The notes below the pieces were generated by a model. The model had not been told where the DNA came from, ran no database searches, and was given only the letters and a program-made list of their open reading frames with translations. A stretch of DNA of 9,377 nucleotides, taken from NCBI GenBank assembly GCA_913042885.1, contig CAJWLW010000188.1:1-9377 (forward strand), written 5' to 3'. The stretch is from an uncultured Lentisphaeria bacterium. Lineage in GTDB: Bacteria; Verrucomicrobiota; Lentisphaeria; JABSQK01; CAJWLW01. This document shows positions 1 through 7,324 of the stretch, in pieces (within the stretch, counting starts at the first letter, position 1; each line of letters begins with the position of its first letter). The position numbers were made by a program, and so were the translations under genes.

Positions 1-1
1 G

Positions 2-1090
2 AAAGCGTTGCCGCCATTCTATACGCAAGTCATTGGTTCGCTGCCACGCCCGCAACTGGTACGCAGCCTGGTCGATCGTCGCGACTCGATCGCTGCGGAC
101 GAATACAGTCGGATTATGGACGAGATGGTGATTTTCGCCATCCGCGTGCAGGAGCAGGCCGGTATCGATGTGATCAGCGACGGCGAGTGGCGGCGCGTTC
201 ATTATCTTGACGAGTTTCTGTTGCGCGTTGGCGGGCATGAGCCGCTCCGTGAATTTCAGTCCCACGGTGAGACCAAGCGCACACTCGTCTGCAATAGTAG
301 AATGCAGGGCGGCGAGCCGTTGTTCGTTGACGACGCCGAGTTCCTGGTCAAGCACACCGACCGCCATACGAAGTACGCACTGCCTTCGCCGTTCCTGATA
401 GCGATCCGCAAGTGGCACGAGGATTTCAGTACGGATGTGTACCCGACGATGGAGCATTATATGGAGCATCTCACCGAGCTGCTGACACTCGAGGCGGAAG
501 CTCTGGCGCAGACCGGCATCGATGTCATACAGCTCGACGACCCGGCCCTGACCTATCTCTGCGACCGTTCGCTGACCGAGAGCTCCGACAGTCACGACTC
601 ACGTTTGAAGCGGGACTGGGACATTGATCGGCAGGCGCCGCAGGCGATCAATGCGATCAATGAGATCGCGGCGGCGTTGCCTGTGGAAGTGCACCTGCAT
701 TGCTGTCACAGCGTCTGCAAGCGTCAAAGCGATGTGACTGGCGACTACAAGCCGATCCTGCCGTTCCTGAAGGATGCAAAGATCGACCGGGTCAATCTGG
801 AGTTCGCCTACAAAGGCACGGGCATACCCGACGACCTGGAACACCTGCCGGATGGTCTTGGGGTCGGCATGGGAGTGGTCGACGTGCGGGGGGCACAGTT
901 CCAGGAGGTCGAGGAGATCGAGGCGATCGGGGCTGCTGGGGCGGCGATCATCGATCCGTCACGCATCGCCCTGAACCCGGATTGTGGTTTCGCGCCGGAC
1001 TATGGCGAGCCGCCGTCGATTGACGAAGCGTTCGAGAAATTGTCGCGGTTGTCACAGGCGGCGGCAAATTTGCGGAATCGATTCTGCTGA
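2..1090 (+). CDS. MetE-core (cobalamin-independent methionine synthase-like) methyltransferase, probably 5'-partial
   Basis: Single-barrel protein of the UROD/MetE-like superfamily, matching the C-terminal catalytic half of cobalamin-independent methionine synthase without its N-terminal barrel. Numbering from the TTG at 8, the zinc ligands expected for MetE are all visible: H231 and C233 in LHCCHS, E265 in NLEFAYKG, and C326 in NPDCGF. Positions equivalent to the homocysteine-binding residues are also kept: V-I-G-S at 8-11, E60 in SDGEW, and D177 in QLDDPAL. The enzyme therefore probably moves a methyl group to homocysteine or a similar thiol in the cytoplasm; the methyl donor is unknown. 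The frame is open to the left edge, and this family normally begins a few residues before the IGS motif, so the real start is either TTG at 8 or just outside the window. Stop is TGA at 1088-1090. The next gene follows 39 nt later on the same strand and may be co-transcribed. Family assignment is firm; the substrate is not. Confidence 0.88.
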   Translation, partial: KALPPFYTQVIGSLPRPQLVRSLVDRRDSIAADEYSRIMDEMVIFAIRVQEQAGIDVISDGEWRRVHYLDEFLLRVGGHEPLREFQSHGETKRTLVCNSRMQGGEPLFVDDAEFLVKHTDRHTKYALPSPFLIAIRKWHEDFSTDVYPTMEHYMEHLTELLTLEAEALAQTGIDVIQLDDPALTYLCDRSLTESSDSHDSRLKRDWDIDRQAPQAINAINEIAAALPVEVHLHCCHSVCKRQSDVTGDYKPILPFLKDAKIDRVNLEFAYKGTGIPDDLEHLPDGLGVGMGVVDVRGAQFQEVEEIEAIGAAGAAIIDPSRIALNPDCGFAPDYGEPPSIDEAFEKLSRLSQAAANLRNRFC

Positions 1091-1129
1091 GACGAGTTTC
1101 CTACCAACCGATCCGGCTAATCTGAATCC

Positions 1130-2878
1130 GTGGAAGAACAGAAACACGAACTGACTGAATACGGCCGCCAGGTCAAGGCGGCCGAAAGACAATATCGCCA
1201 TCACAGCCTGCGCGAGTTGTTGACTGGCCCGTTCCTGTCGGTCTTGATTCACATCGGCCTTATCGGTACGCTGGCGCTGCTGATGGTCGGCAAGCCGTAT
1301 AAGTCGCCGTCGGTCGAAATCGAAGTCTCGATGGAACCGCTGCCGCACGTCGAGCTGGAGCCGGATCTGGTCGCGGAAGAGGACGAAGTCGAGCCCGAGC
1401 AGGACGAAGCGCCGCCGGAAGCCGAGCTCGACGTGCCGGACGACGCTGAGGATGTGAGCGAAGCTTTCGAGCAGATGGTCGATCAAGTGTTCGAGGAGCC
1501 GCCGGTACCGGAAGAATTCAATATGGCGGATCTACTGAATGCCGAAATCATCGGTGAGCCGGCGCCCGAGGTGGCCGTTGTCGAGCAGGCCAAGCCGAAT
1601 CTCGACTGGGTACAGGGTCTCGGTGGCGGCAACAGTGCCGACGGCGGCGGTGAAGTCGCAGGGGCGATAGGCGGGATCGGTGGCGCCGCGGCTGTTGGCC
1701 AGGGGCCGTTCGGCGGCCGCTCGGCTGGGGGACGCGATGCGCTGCGCAAGAAGTTCGGTGGCGATCCGGCCGGCGAGGACGCGGTCATGCGGGCCTTGCG
1801 ATGGTTGCAGAAGGTGCAGTCGCCCGACGGCTCATGGCATGATGAAGCGTATACGGGTATGGCACTGTTGTGTTTTTTGGCGCACGGCGAAACGCCGATC
1901 GCCGAAGAATTCGGCGACACTGTCGAACGTGCCATGCGTTGGCTTGCCCCCAAGGTTCCGGTCGTTGGCGGTCGTCCGAGTGCGTATAAGAACGGTATGG
2001 CCACCTATGCGATCGCTGAAGCCTACGGCATGACCAGGAACGGCTCGATGGATGTTGGCTTTGTCCGCGAAGCGATGGACCGCGGTCTCAAGCATATTAT
2101 CGCCGGGCAACAGGACAGCGGCGGCTTTGACTACGCCTATGCCAAGGGCGAGCGCTGGGATCTTTCGGTGGTCGGTTGGCAGTGTCAGGCGCTGAAAGCC
2201 GGCTACAACGCCGGCAGCGAGGTCTCCGGCATCAAGCAGGCCATGAAGAAATCCGCTAATTTCGTACGCAACGTTACCTACAACCTGGGTCATTTCGGCT
2301 ACAGCTCCAAACCAGCCCAGAACGCTGAGCCTTCAAACATGAGCGGCGTCGGGGCCCTCATTCTGCAACTGCTCGAAAGTCGCCGCAACGCATTTTCCGA
2401 GACCGCTGTCGGCAAGATTTTGATCGAGCGGCTGCCGGGCTACAAGTTCAACAATTCCCCCGGTAGCCTGTACGGTTGGTATTATGATACCCAGGCGGTA
2501 TTCAACGCCGGCGGCTATCGCTGGAAAAAATGGAACAAGGTTTTTCAGCCTGAACTGATCAACCACCAGCATCCGGACGGCTACTGGACGGTCGAGGGCG
2601 GCCACTTCAACGGCGCCGACGGCCGCGTTTTTGCCACGACACTGTGCCTGCTGCAGCTGCAGGTCTACTACCGGTACCTGCCGAGCGACGGCGGAGGCGG
2701 GCACGTTTCCCGGCCGCTTGGCCAGGGCAAGAAGCGGCTCGGCACCGACTGGGGCTTCGGCGGCGATGCCGGCGACAAACCCGAAGACGACGATTCCGAC
2801 AGCGACAACGACATCAGATTCGACGACGCTATCGACGAAGACACCGAAGATCTCGACTTCAAGTCGTTCTTCGATTAG
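1130..2878 (+). CDS. TonB-like membrane-anchored protein with squalene-cyclase-type alpha/alpha toroid domain
   Basis: A 582-residue protein. Residues 1-34 are charged and cytoplasmic. One transmembrane helix lies at about 35-54 and contains S37-V-L-I-H41 and L48, the spacing of the S-x3-H-x6-L motif in the TonB anchor that contacts ExbB/ExbD. Residues 60-150 are rich in Glu, Asp and Pro, and 165-203 are Gly/Ala-rich, a flexible periplasmic spacer. Residues about 215-520 form a prenyltransferase/squalene-oxidase-repeat toroid: QW-like repeats include WLQKVQSPDGSW, AGQQDSGGFDYAY and PDGYWTVEGGHF, alternating with helical segments. Neither the DxDD motif of squalene-hopene cyclase nor DCTAE of oxidosqualene cyclase is present in the domain, so cyclase activity is unlikely. 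The last 35 residues are Asp/Glu-rich. Start is GTG at 1130: an in-frame TAA at 1118-1120 bars anything longer, and no Shine-Dalgarno is visible. Role unknown; a binding or scaffolding toroid energised through an ExbBD-type motor is inference. Confidence 0.85.
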   Translation: MEEQKHELTEYGRQVKAAERQYRHHSLRELLTGPFLSVLIHIGLIGTLALLMVGKPYKSPSVEIEVSMEPLPHVELEPDLVAEEDEVEPEQDEAPPEAELDVPDDAEDVSEAFEQMVDQVFEEPPVPEEFNMADLLNAEIIGEPAPEVAVVEQAKPNLDWVQGLGGGNSADGGGEVAGAIGGIGGAAAVGQGPFGGRSAGGRDALRKKFGGDPAGEDAVMRALRWLQKVQSPDGSWHDEAYTGMALLCFLAHGETPIAEEFGDTVERAMRWLAPKVPVVGGRPSAYKNGMATYAIAEAYGMTRNGSMDVGFVREAMDRGLKHIIAGQQDSGGFDYAYAKGERWDLSVVGWQCQALKAGYNAGSEVSGIKQAMKKSANFVRNVTYNLGHFGYSSKPAQNAEPSNMSGVGALILQLLESRRNAFSETAVGKILIERLPGYKFNNSPGSLYGWYYDTQAVFNAGGYRWKKWNKVFQPELINHQHPDGYWTVEGGHFNGADGRVFATTLCLLQLQVYYRYLPSDGGGGHVSRPLGQGKKRLGTDWGFGGDAGDKPEDDDSDSDNDIRFDDAIDEDTEDLDFKSFFD

Positions 2879-3062
2879 TCGTGTGACAGGGTATTGCCCA
2901 GCCTTCCCGGCTGCGGACAAACGCCTCCTCGTCGAAATCTACTGGCATCTCAGTATTAAACGTGTGCCGCGGCCGTGTTTTGAAATTGGGCGGCGGGGCG
3001 TTTGCGTCCAGCTCTGCAAGAACTTCGGTATACTGCTGGTGCACCTGTGGACCGGACCGGAG
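2879..3062. other. Spacer between convergent genes, no clear terminator
   Basis: The plus-strand toroid gene ends at 2878 and the minus-strand propeller gene ends at 3063, so both transcripts should terminate here. The best dyad is a 5-bp stem (cagcc/ggctg) at 2899-2913, with no T-run on either strand; Rho-dependent or bidirectional termination is more likely. On the minus strand the frame of the propeller gene stays open past its TGA through this spacer to a stop at 2859. No promoter or RNA gene is seen. Confidence 0.5.
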
Positions 3063-5048
3063 TCAAGCGAAAACCAAGGTCCCGCTCAGGTCATTGCGGT
3101 GGGCGCCGCCGAACAGGCAGGACCAGCAGGAGATCTGGTAGCCATCGGTGTTGCGGTGACGAATGACATTCACCATCCATTTGTCGCCGGTCGCCGGCGG
3201 CTCGACCTTGAGCGCCGTCCACGGCACGGCGATTTCCACGTACCAATGTCCGCCGACCTGTGAGACGGCAGCCTTCCACTCGGCGCCCGGCACCATCCGG
3301 CTGCCGCCTTCTTCGACGCTGAACCAGGCCTGCGAACGCTTGCCTGCGGCATTGACGCACACCTGATTGAAGAACGTTCCGTGCTGCGGTGCGTTGAGCC
3401 GGAATTCGACGGTGTCGTCCTGGTCGAAGTGGAATTCCGGCTCGTTCTCCTCGCGGTTTGTCGCCAGTTTGTCGATAAGGGGTTCTTCACAATCCACACT
3501 GATATACAGGTGCGTCTCATCGCGCGTGAACATGGCGCGAGTCGAGACGGGCGCCGGTTCCAGGCGCTCGAAGGTTACGAAGTCCTCGGCGACACCCGAG
3601 TGATCGAAGTCCTGCCAGCAGTTGTCGTCCAGCTTGCCGTCGATGACCGGTGCCGTGCTGCACATGCCACAGTTGATCGGCTGCGGCCGGCTGTCGCTTT
3701 CGAACAGTTCCTGGTCGCCGGTGGCGCAAAACGAAAAAACATCCGCCTGCCGCAGTCGCAGTCGCAGCATGATGTATTGCCCGGTGATCGTGCCCAGGTC
3801 GCTGCTGCCGTTCCACGACAGCGGCGCATCCGTTGCGTCACCGGAGAAAACATCCATGTCCTCGTAGCGATAGCCGTCGAGGTTGGCGCCGTTGTCGGCA
3901 AGCAGCTCGGCTTCGACACTGCCGCCGTCGGCGGTCTTCGCATTGATCTGCAGGGCGTCGCCCTTGAATAGAAACCGCTTCGTCAGCACGACCCCTTCGT
4001 CGTCTGCGTGCAGAGACACGAAACCGTTCTTGCGAAAGATCGCCAGACCGATGCCGCCCGGGCCCTGGCTCTTCTGCGCATCGTGCTTGTCGGGGTGTCC
4101 GTCATAGTACAGCAGGCGTTTGTCGCCAACCGACACGACCGGACAGTATGTGTGCATCATCTCGCCGTCGAAGGCGCCGGGCTCACCCAGGGGCACAACC
4201 TCCTCATCGGCGAAGACCGATTGCCAGTCGATACCGTCGCGGCTGAACGCCAGTTTCAGCTTGATCGTCTGCTGGTCCCGTCGATTCAGCGGCTCGCTGG
4301 TGTAAAACATCCAGGGGATGCCCCAATAAACGCCGTCCTCGGGGTGCACCAGCATGCCGTAGATCTGCGCGCCGATCCCGTACTCGGGCGGGGCCGACCA
4401 AATGACCTCCGGCCCTGTCCACTCGGTCAGGTCATCGCTTTCACCCAATCCCAGCCGACGGATCGTATGGCGCTCCTGCCAGACGCGCATGTAGCCACGA
4501 TACTTGCCGAGACGCTCGTCCTTGAGAAAGAAAAAACATTCTTCCAGCCCGTCGCCCGAGCCGTTGGCCCACACCGGCTGATCGCTGTGCGGTGTCCACA
4601 CAATACCGTCGGGGGAGTAAGACAGGTAGTAACTTGGCTTGTAGTGGATCATCTTGTAGCGGCGCGCCGGTTGGTCATCCGGATCGTAGAAAAAGGCGCA
4701 GCTCGTATCCGAAACGATTGTCCCGTCGTCGAAGGAGATGCAGTTGCTGCCGTCCGGTTGTGTCGGGAGCTTCTCCCAGGTCACGGCGTCATCGGACACC
4801 GCCGTATGCACCGGCTGCCCGCCGCCGGGTTTGTGACAACCGTACCACATCCGGAACGGCCCGTCCGGGCCGATCCGGATAACGCCGCTCACGTAGAAGG
4901 CCTCCGATTCGCACTCGAGCGTCTTTGCAATGACCGGACCGTCGAGTTTTGTAGCGCCATGGAACCGGCGTTCGATCCCCTGGGTGCCTGCGACGACATA
5001 GTCGTCGACGAAGGTCTGGGCGATATCGAGGATGTTCAGCGGTGTCAT
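3063..5048 (-). CDS. Five-bladed beta-propeller glycosidase-fold protein with C-terminal CBM9/DOMON-like module
   Basis: A 661-residue protein without signal peptide or membrane segment, so apparently cytoplasmic. Residues 1 to about 335 look like the GH32/GH43-type five-bladed propeller. They begin with the QTFVDDYVV signature (D15, D16), typical of a large uncharacterised planctomycete-type glycoside hydrolase-like family, and contain repeated blade motifs such as YLSYSPDGIVW, AFSRDGIDW and FFYDPDDQPARRYKM. Residues about 335-455 form the beta-sandwich characteristic of that family, from GFVSLHADDEG to MLRLRLRQADVFSF. A CxxC (C460, C463) sits at the hinge to a CBM9-like domain (about 465-661) opening with APVIDGKLDDNCW and closing with SGTLVFA. 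ATG at 5048-5046 has an AGGAG 9 nt upstream. It is the last gene of the minus-strand cluster, 29 nt after an oxidoreductase. It probably binds or hydrolyses a glycoside or oligosaccharide; catalytic residues cannot be assigned with certainty. Confidence 0.85.
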   Translation of the reverse strand: MTPLNILDIAQTFVDDYVVAGTQGIERRFHGATKLDGPVIAKTLECESEAFYVSGVIRIGPDGPFRMWYGCHKPGGGQPVHTAVSDDAVTWEKLPTQPDGSNCISFDDGTIVSDTSCAFFYDPDDQPARRYKMIHYKPSYYLSYSPDGIVWTPHSDQPVWANGSGDGLEECFFFLKDERLGKYRGYMRVWQERHTIRRLGLGESDDLTEWTGPEVIWSAPPEYGIGAQIYGMLVHPEDGVYWGIPWMFYTSEPLNRRDQQTIKLKLAFSRDGIDWQSVFADEEVVPLGEPGAFDGEMMHTYCPVVSVGDKRLLYYDGHPDKHDAQKSQGPGGIGLAIFRKNGFVSLHADDEGVVLTKRFLFKGDALQINAKTADGGSVEAELLADNGANLDGYRYEDMDVFSGDATDAPLSWNGSSDLGTITGQYIMLRLRLRQADVFSFCATGDQELFESDSRPQPINCGMCSTAPVIDGKLDDNCWQDFDHSGVAEDFVTFERLEPAPVSTRAMFTRDETHLYISVDCEEPLIDKLATNREENEPEFHFDQDDTVEFRLNAPQHGTFFNQVCVNAAGKRSQAWFSVEEGGSRMVPGAEWKAAVSQVGGHWYVEIAVPWTALKVEPPATGDKWMVNVIRHRNTDGYQISCWSCLFGGAHRNDLSGTLVFA

Positions 5049-5057
5049 GTGAACTAG

Positions 5058-5062
5058 CTCCT
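5058..5062 (-). promoter_or_regulatory. Ribosome binding site of the beta-propeller gene
   Basis: AGGAG on the minus strand, 9 nt before the ATG at 5048-5046. It lies in the 29-nt gap after the oxidoreductase stop and fixes the start. It is the clearest Shine-Dalgarno in the window; the other starts have weak or no such sequence. Confidence 0.7.
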
Positions 5063-5077
5063 GCAGCAGGTCGACGC

Positions 5078-6208
5078 TCAGTCACTGAGCAGCGGATGGC
5101 TGTCGGTATTCGAGAGATAACGTTTCGGGCGTTTAACAAAATTCTGCGTGTGCGTCGCCTGGTTTTGCGTGTGGTAGGTGGCCAGTACCACTTCGATGGC
5201 TTGCCGCCCGTCCGCCAGTGTGCACGGCGGCGGTGTGCCGGTTTGCACCGACTTGATGAACGCCGCTGCCTGCCGATCGTAGACATCGAAGAATCCTGGA
5301 TACACCTCCGACCGTGACGGCAGGTCGGGAATCCGGAGTTTCGTCGTTTTCGTGTCCGCCACGAAAAGCTTCTTGCCGTAATCGATGGTCAGCGTCGCCT
5401 CGTTGAGGGTGCGTTTGTACGGGTACACCGTGAAATCGATGCGGCCGCGAGCGCCGAGGACTCGACCGAGCAGCAGGCCCTGGCGTTTGGTACGATGGTT
5501 GGCGCTCACCAGAATTTGCGCGACGGCGCCGCTTTCGAACTGCAGCAGCACATTCGTATAGTCTTCGGTAATGCGCTTCGGGTTGAGTCGCAGCGTATGA
5601 CCGCTGACGTGCACGACTTTCCCGAGCAGGCAGCCGGCCAGGTCTGCCGCGTGGCAACCGAGTTCCATGAAGAAGCCGCCCTGCCGGTAGCTTTCCCAGC
5701 ACCGGCCCTCATGAGCGTCGATCCGAAAACACCATTCGAAGTCGACGTGATAGATCGGACCGAGTCTTGGCATCGCTTTCTGCACGGCGGTGATGACTGG
5801 ATGCAAACGCATCTGGTGCCCGGTCATGAACGTCACCTTGTGCTTCGCGACAACGGCTTCGGCGTCGTCCAGCTCGGCAGCCGTCAGCGCCACGGGCTTC
5901 TCGCAGAAGATATGCTTGCCGGCGCGTGCCGCGGCAACGATCTGTTTGTGGTGCACGACCTGCGGACTGCAGATGGCGACCGCATCGACTGCCGGGTTTG
6001 CCAGCAGCTCATTGATGTCGGCGCAGGCGGTACCGCCGTATTTTTCTGCCAGTGCCACTGCCTTGGCATGGGTTCGATTGTGCGTTGCCACTACGCGGCT
6101 GTTGCGGTTGCGCGTGTAACAGTCCGCGTGGATGTCGCCCATCAAGCCGCAGCCGATGACGCCGATGCCGAGTGGAGCTGATCGATTGCTTTTCTTTTTC
6201 GTTGCCAT
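5078..6208 (-). CDS. Gfo/Idh/MocA family NAD(P)-dependent oxidoreductase (second of tandem pair)
   Basis: A 376-residue cytoplasmic sugar-dehydrogenase-type enzyme. After a lysine-rich leader (MATKKKSNRS), a Rossmann fold opens with GIGVIGCGLMGDIHAD, whose GxGxxG-like glycine motif binds the dinucleotide. The family motif FCEKPVAL supplies the catalytic-site lysine, and GGFFMELGCHAADL supplies the conserved C-terminal-domain histidine. The C-terminal half is the usual open beta-sheet domain, ending with the typical ADGRQAIEVVLATY helix and a roughly 30-residue tail. I chose ATG at 6208: a longer frame to 6295 would add 29 low-quality residues and overlap the upstream gene, whereas 6208 sits 7 nt after that gene's TAA, as expected for translational coupling. 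The substrate is probably a pyranoside, inositol or other polyol; this cannot be read from sequence. The motifs diverge from those of the upstream paralogue, so the pair is not a recent duplication. Confidence 0.9.
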   Translation of the reverse strand: MATKKKSNRSAPLGIGVIGCGLMGDIHADCYTRNRNSRVVATHNRTHAKAVALAEKYGGTACADINELLANPAVDAVAICSPQVVHHKQIVAAARAGKHIFCEKPVALTAAELDDAEAVVAKHKVTFMTGHQMRLHPVITAVQKAMPRLGPIYHVDFEWCFRIDAHEGRCWESYRQGGFFMELGCHAADLAGCLLGKVVHVSGHTLRLNPKRITEDYTNVLLQFESGAVAQILVSANHRTKRQGLLLGRVLGARGRIDFTVYPYKRTLNEATLTIDYGKKLFVADTKTTKLRIPDLPSRSEVYPGFFDVYDRQAAAFIKSVQTGTPPPCTLADGRQAIEVVLATYHTQNQATHTQNFVKRPKRYLSNTDSHPLLSD

Positions 6209-6215
6209 TGCGGTT

Positions 6216-7232
6216 TTACCTGCGTTGCCGGGGCTTGATTGTCCTGCCGGATGCCGTGCTCCGATAGATCGCCGTAGCGGCTTCGATCGCGGCAAGACCG
6301 TCGTCGATGGTTATTGGAAAGCTCTTGCCGTTGATCAGCGAGCGCACGACACTGCGGTCCTGATCGCGGATACTCCTGTTCTCGCCTGTCTTCGGATGCT
6401 GCCAACCACCGCTCTTGACAATCCGCGGCTCCTTGCCCGGACGGTAGTGCATGATGTCGGCGTAGGCGCTGTCACACCAGCAAAGCGAGCCTTCCGTCCC
6501 GGTAACACCGCGTTGCCAGATGTAGCGCGAATCGGCCCAGGAGAGGTTGAGCTGCGCGGCGGCGCCGTTGGCGAGCTGACCGACAGCCACGACGCTGTCC
6601 TGATACTTACCCGGTGCCAAGGTTTTTGACGTCCCCAGAGCGGTGGCCGACTGCCAGTCGCCCCCGGCCCATTGAATGAAATCAATCTCGTGCACGCCCA
6701 GTTCGACAACGACGCCACCGCTGTCGGTATCGGTGAAGCGCCATGGTGCGGCAGCGGGCGACGAGCGTTCGAGGTAGCCCAGGCGGGTAGACCAGACCAG
6801 TGTGGGCTCGCCCAGCGTGCCTTTGGCAACCAGCCGGATCATGTCCTGGAAGGGTTTGCCCCAGCGGCCGCTGTGGCCCATGAAGAACGGAACGCCGGCG
6901 GCCTTCACCAGTCGGGCGATTGCCCGGGCGTCGGTAGCGGTGTGGGCCAGCGGTTTTTCGCAGAATATCGCTTTGCCTCTCTTGCAGGCGGCGGCGACGA
7001 CCGGCTTGTGAAAAGCCGGCGGCGTAGCGATCCAGATGAGGTCGCAGGTGTCGATCAGAACATCGAGCGACGGCGCAGTCCCGGCACCGTGTTTCGCGGC
7101 TACGGCACGGGCACGATCGGGGGCGATGTCATAAATAGTTAGTTGGCCGACGTCACGTATCAATGACAGGCTGGTGGCGTGATCGCCGGAGACCAGGCCG
7201 GCGCCGACGAGGCCTACTGTGAGTTTGGGCAT
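6216..7232 (-). CDS. Gfo/Idh/MocA family NAD(P)-dependent oxidoreductase (first of tandem pair)
   Basis: A 338-residue cytoplasmic oxidoreductase. The Rossmann domain begins at residue 4 with TVGLVGAGLVSGDHA (dinucleotide-binding glycines). IATPPAFHKPVV leads to FCEKPLAH, which holds the conserved EKP lysine. GGVVVELGVHEIDFIQW carries the catalytic-region histidine and aspartate of the second domain. The C terminus has the family's DDGLAAIEAATAIYRSTASGRTI segment. Length is normal for the family. ATG at 7232-7230 has only a weak GGAA upstream. A plausible promoter lies about 65 nt upstream, so this may be the first gene of a three-gene unit with the second oxidoreductase and the beta-propeller protein. 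Together with its neighbour it could run an oxidation and a reduction on the same sugar, recycling the cofactor. That pairing is inference; family membership is clear. Confidence 0.9.
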   Translation of the reverse strand: MPKLTVGLVGAGLVSGDHATSLSLIRDVGQLTIYDIAPDRARAVAAKHGAGTAPSLDVLIDTCDLIWIATPPAFHKPVVAAACKRGKAIFCEKPLAHTATDARAIARLVKAAGVPFFMGHSGRWGKPFQDMIRLVAKGTLGEPTLVWSTRLGYLERSSPAAAPWRFTDTDSGGVVVELGVHEIDFIQWAGGDWQSATALGTSKTLAPGKYQDSVVAVGQLANGAAAQLNLSWADSRYIWQRGVTGTEGSLCWCDSAYADIMHYRPGKEPRIVKSGGWQHPKTGENRSIRDQDRSVVRSLINGKSFPITIDDGLAAIEAATAIYRSTASGRTIKPRQRR

Positions 7233-7296
7233 TGGGAAGGTTCCGGTGTTTGGTTAGTCTGCATTGCCCAGGTACAGGCGCTTTGCTACGACTCAT

Positions 7297-7324
7297 ATGA
7301 TAATGGAGGGACGTCGATGTTCAA
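7297..7324 (-). promoter_or_regulatory. Candidate sigma70-type promoter for the oxidoreductase/propeller unit
   Basis: In the 104-nt gap between the MFS stop and the first oxidoreductase, the minus strand holds TTGAAC (7324-7319) and TATCAT (7302-7297) separated by 16 nt. These match 4 of 6 and 5 of 6 consensus positions. Transcription would begin near 7290, leaving a leader of about 58 nt before the ATG at 7232. No operator dyad is evident. Read by eye only. Confidence 0.4.

Noticed and set aside
1774..2690. Squalene/oxidosqualene cyclase activity for the toroid protein
   Set aside because: The QW-like repeats suggest the fold, but DxDD and DCTAE motifs are absent from the domain and the protein has a TonB-like anchor.
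2899..2913. Possible intrinsic terminator in the convergent spacer
   Set aside because: The stem is only 5 bp and has no T-run on either strand.
2333..2920. 195-codon minus-strand open frame opposite the toroid gene
   Set aside because: It is a shadow of the plus-strand gene, which has convincing TM and QW-like repeat features. The valine-rich start reflects the complement of Asp codons in the acidic tail.
2631..3263. 210-codon plus-strand open frame spanning the convergent spacer
   Set aside because: It overlaps the ends of both real genes out of frame, and its translation is low-complexity Thr/Ser then antisense of the CBM9 region.
4008..5057. 349-codon plus-strand open frame opposite the beta-propeller gene
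   Set aside because: It lies codon-in-register antisense to a gene with clear domain signatures. In GC-rich genes that avoid TTA, CTA and TCA codons this antisense frame stays open by chance, and the translation has no recognisable motif.
5495..6181. 228-codon plus-strand open frame opposite the second oxidoreductase
   Set aside because: It is fully antisense to a well-supported Gfo/Idh/MocA gene, with no domain features.
6209..6295. Longer N terminus for the second oxidoreductase
   Set aside because: It would overlap the end of the preceding gene by about 80 nt and add residues before the lysine-rich leader that do not resemble the family. ATG at 6208 right after the upstream TAA is better.
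7002..7020. 7-bp dyad (ccggctt/aagccgg) inside the first oxidoreductase
   Set aside because: It lies within a conserved coding stretch and is short, so codon constraint and G+C content explain it.
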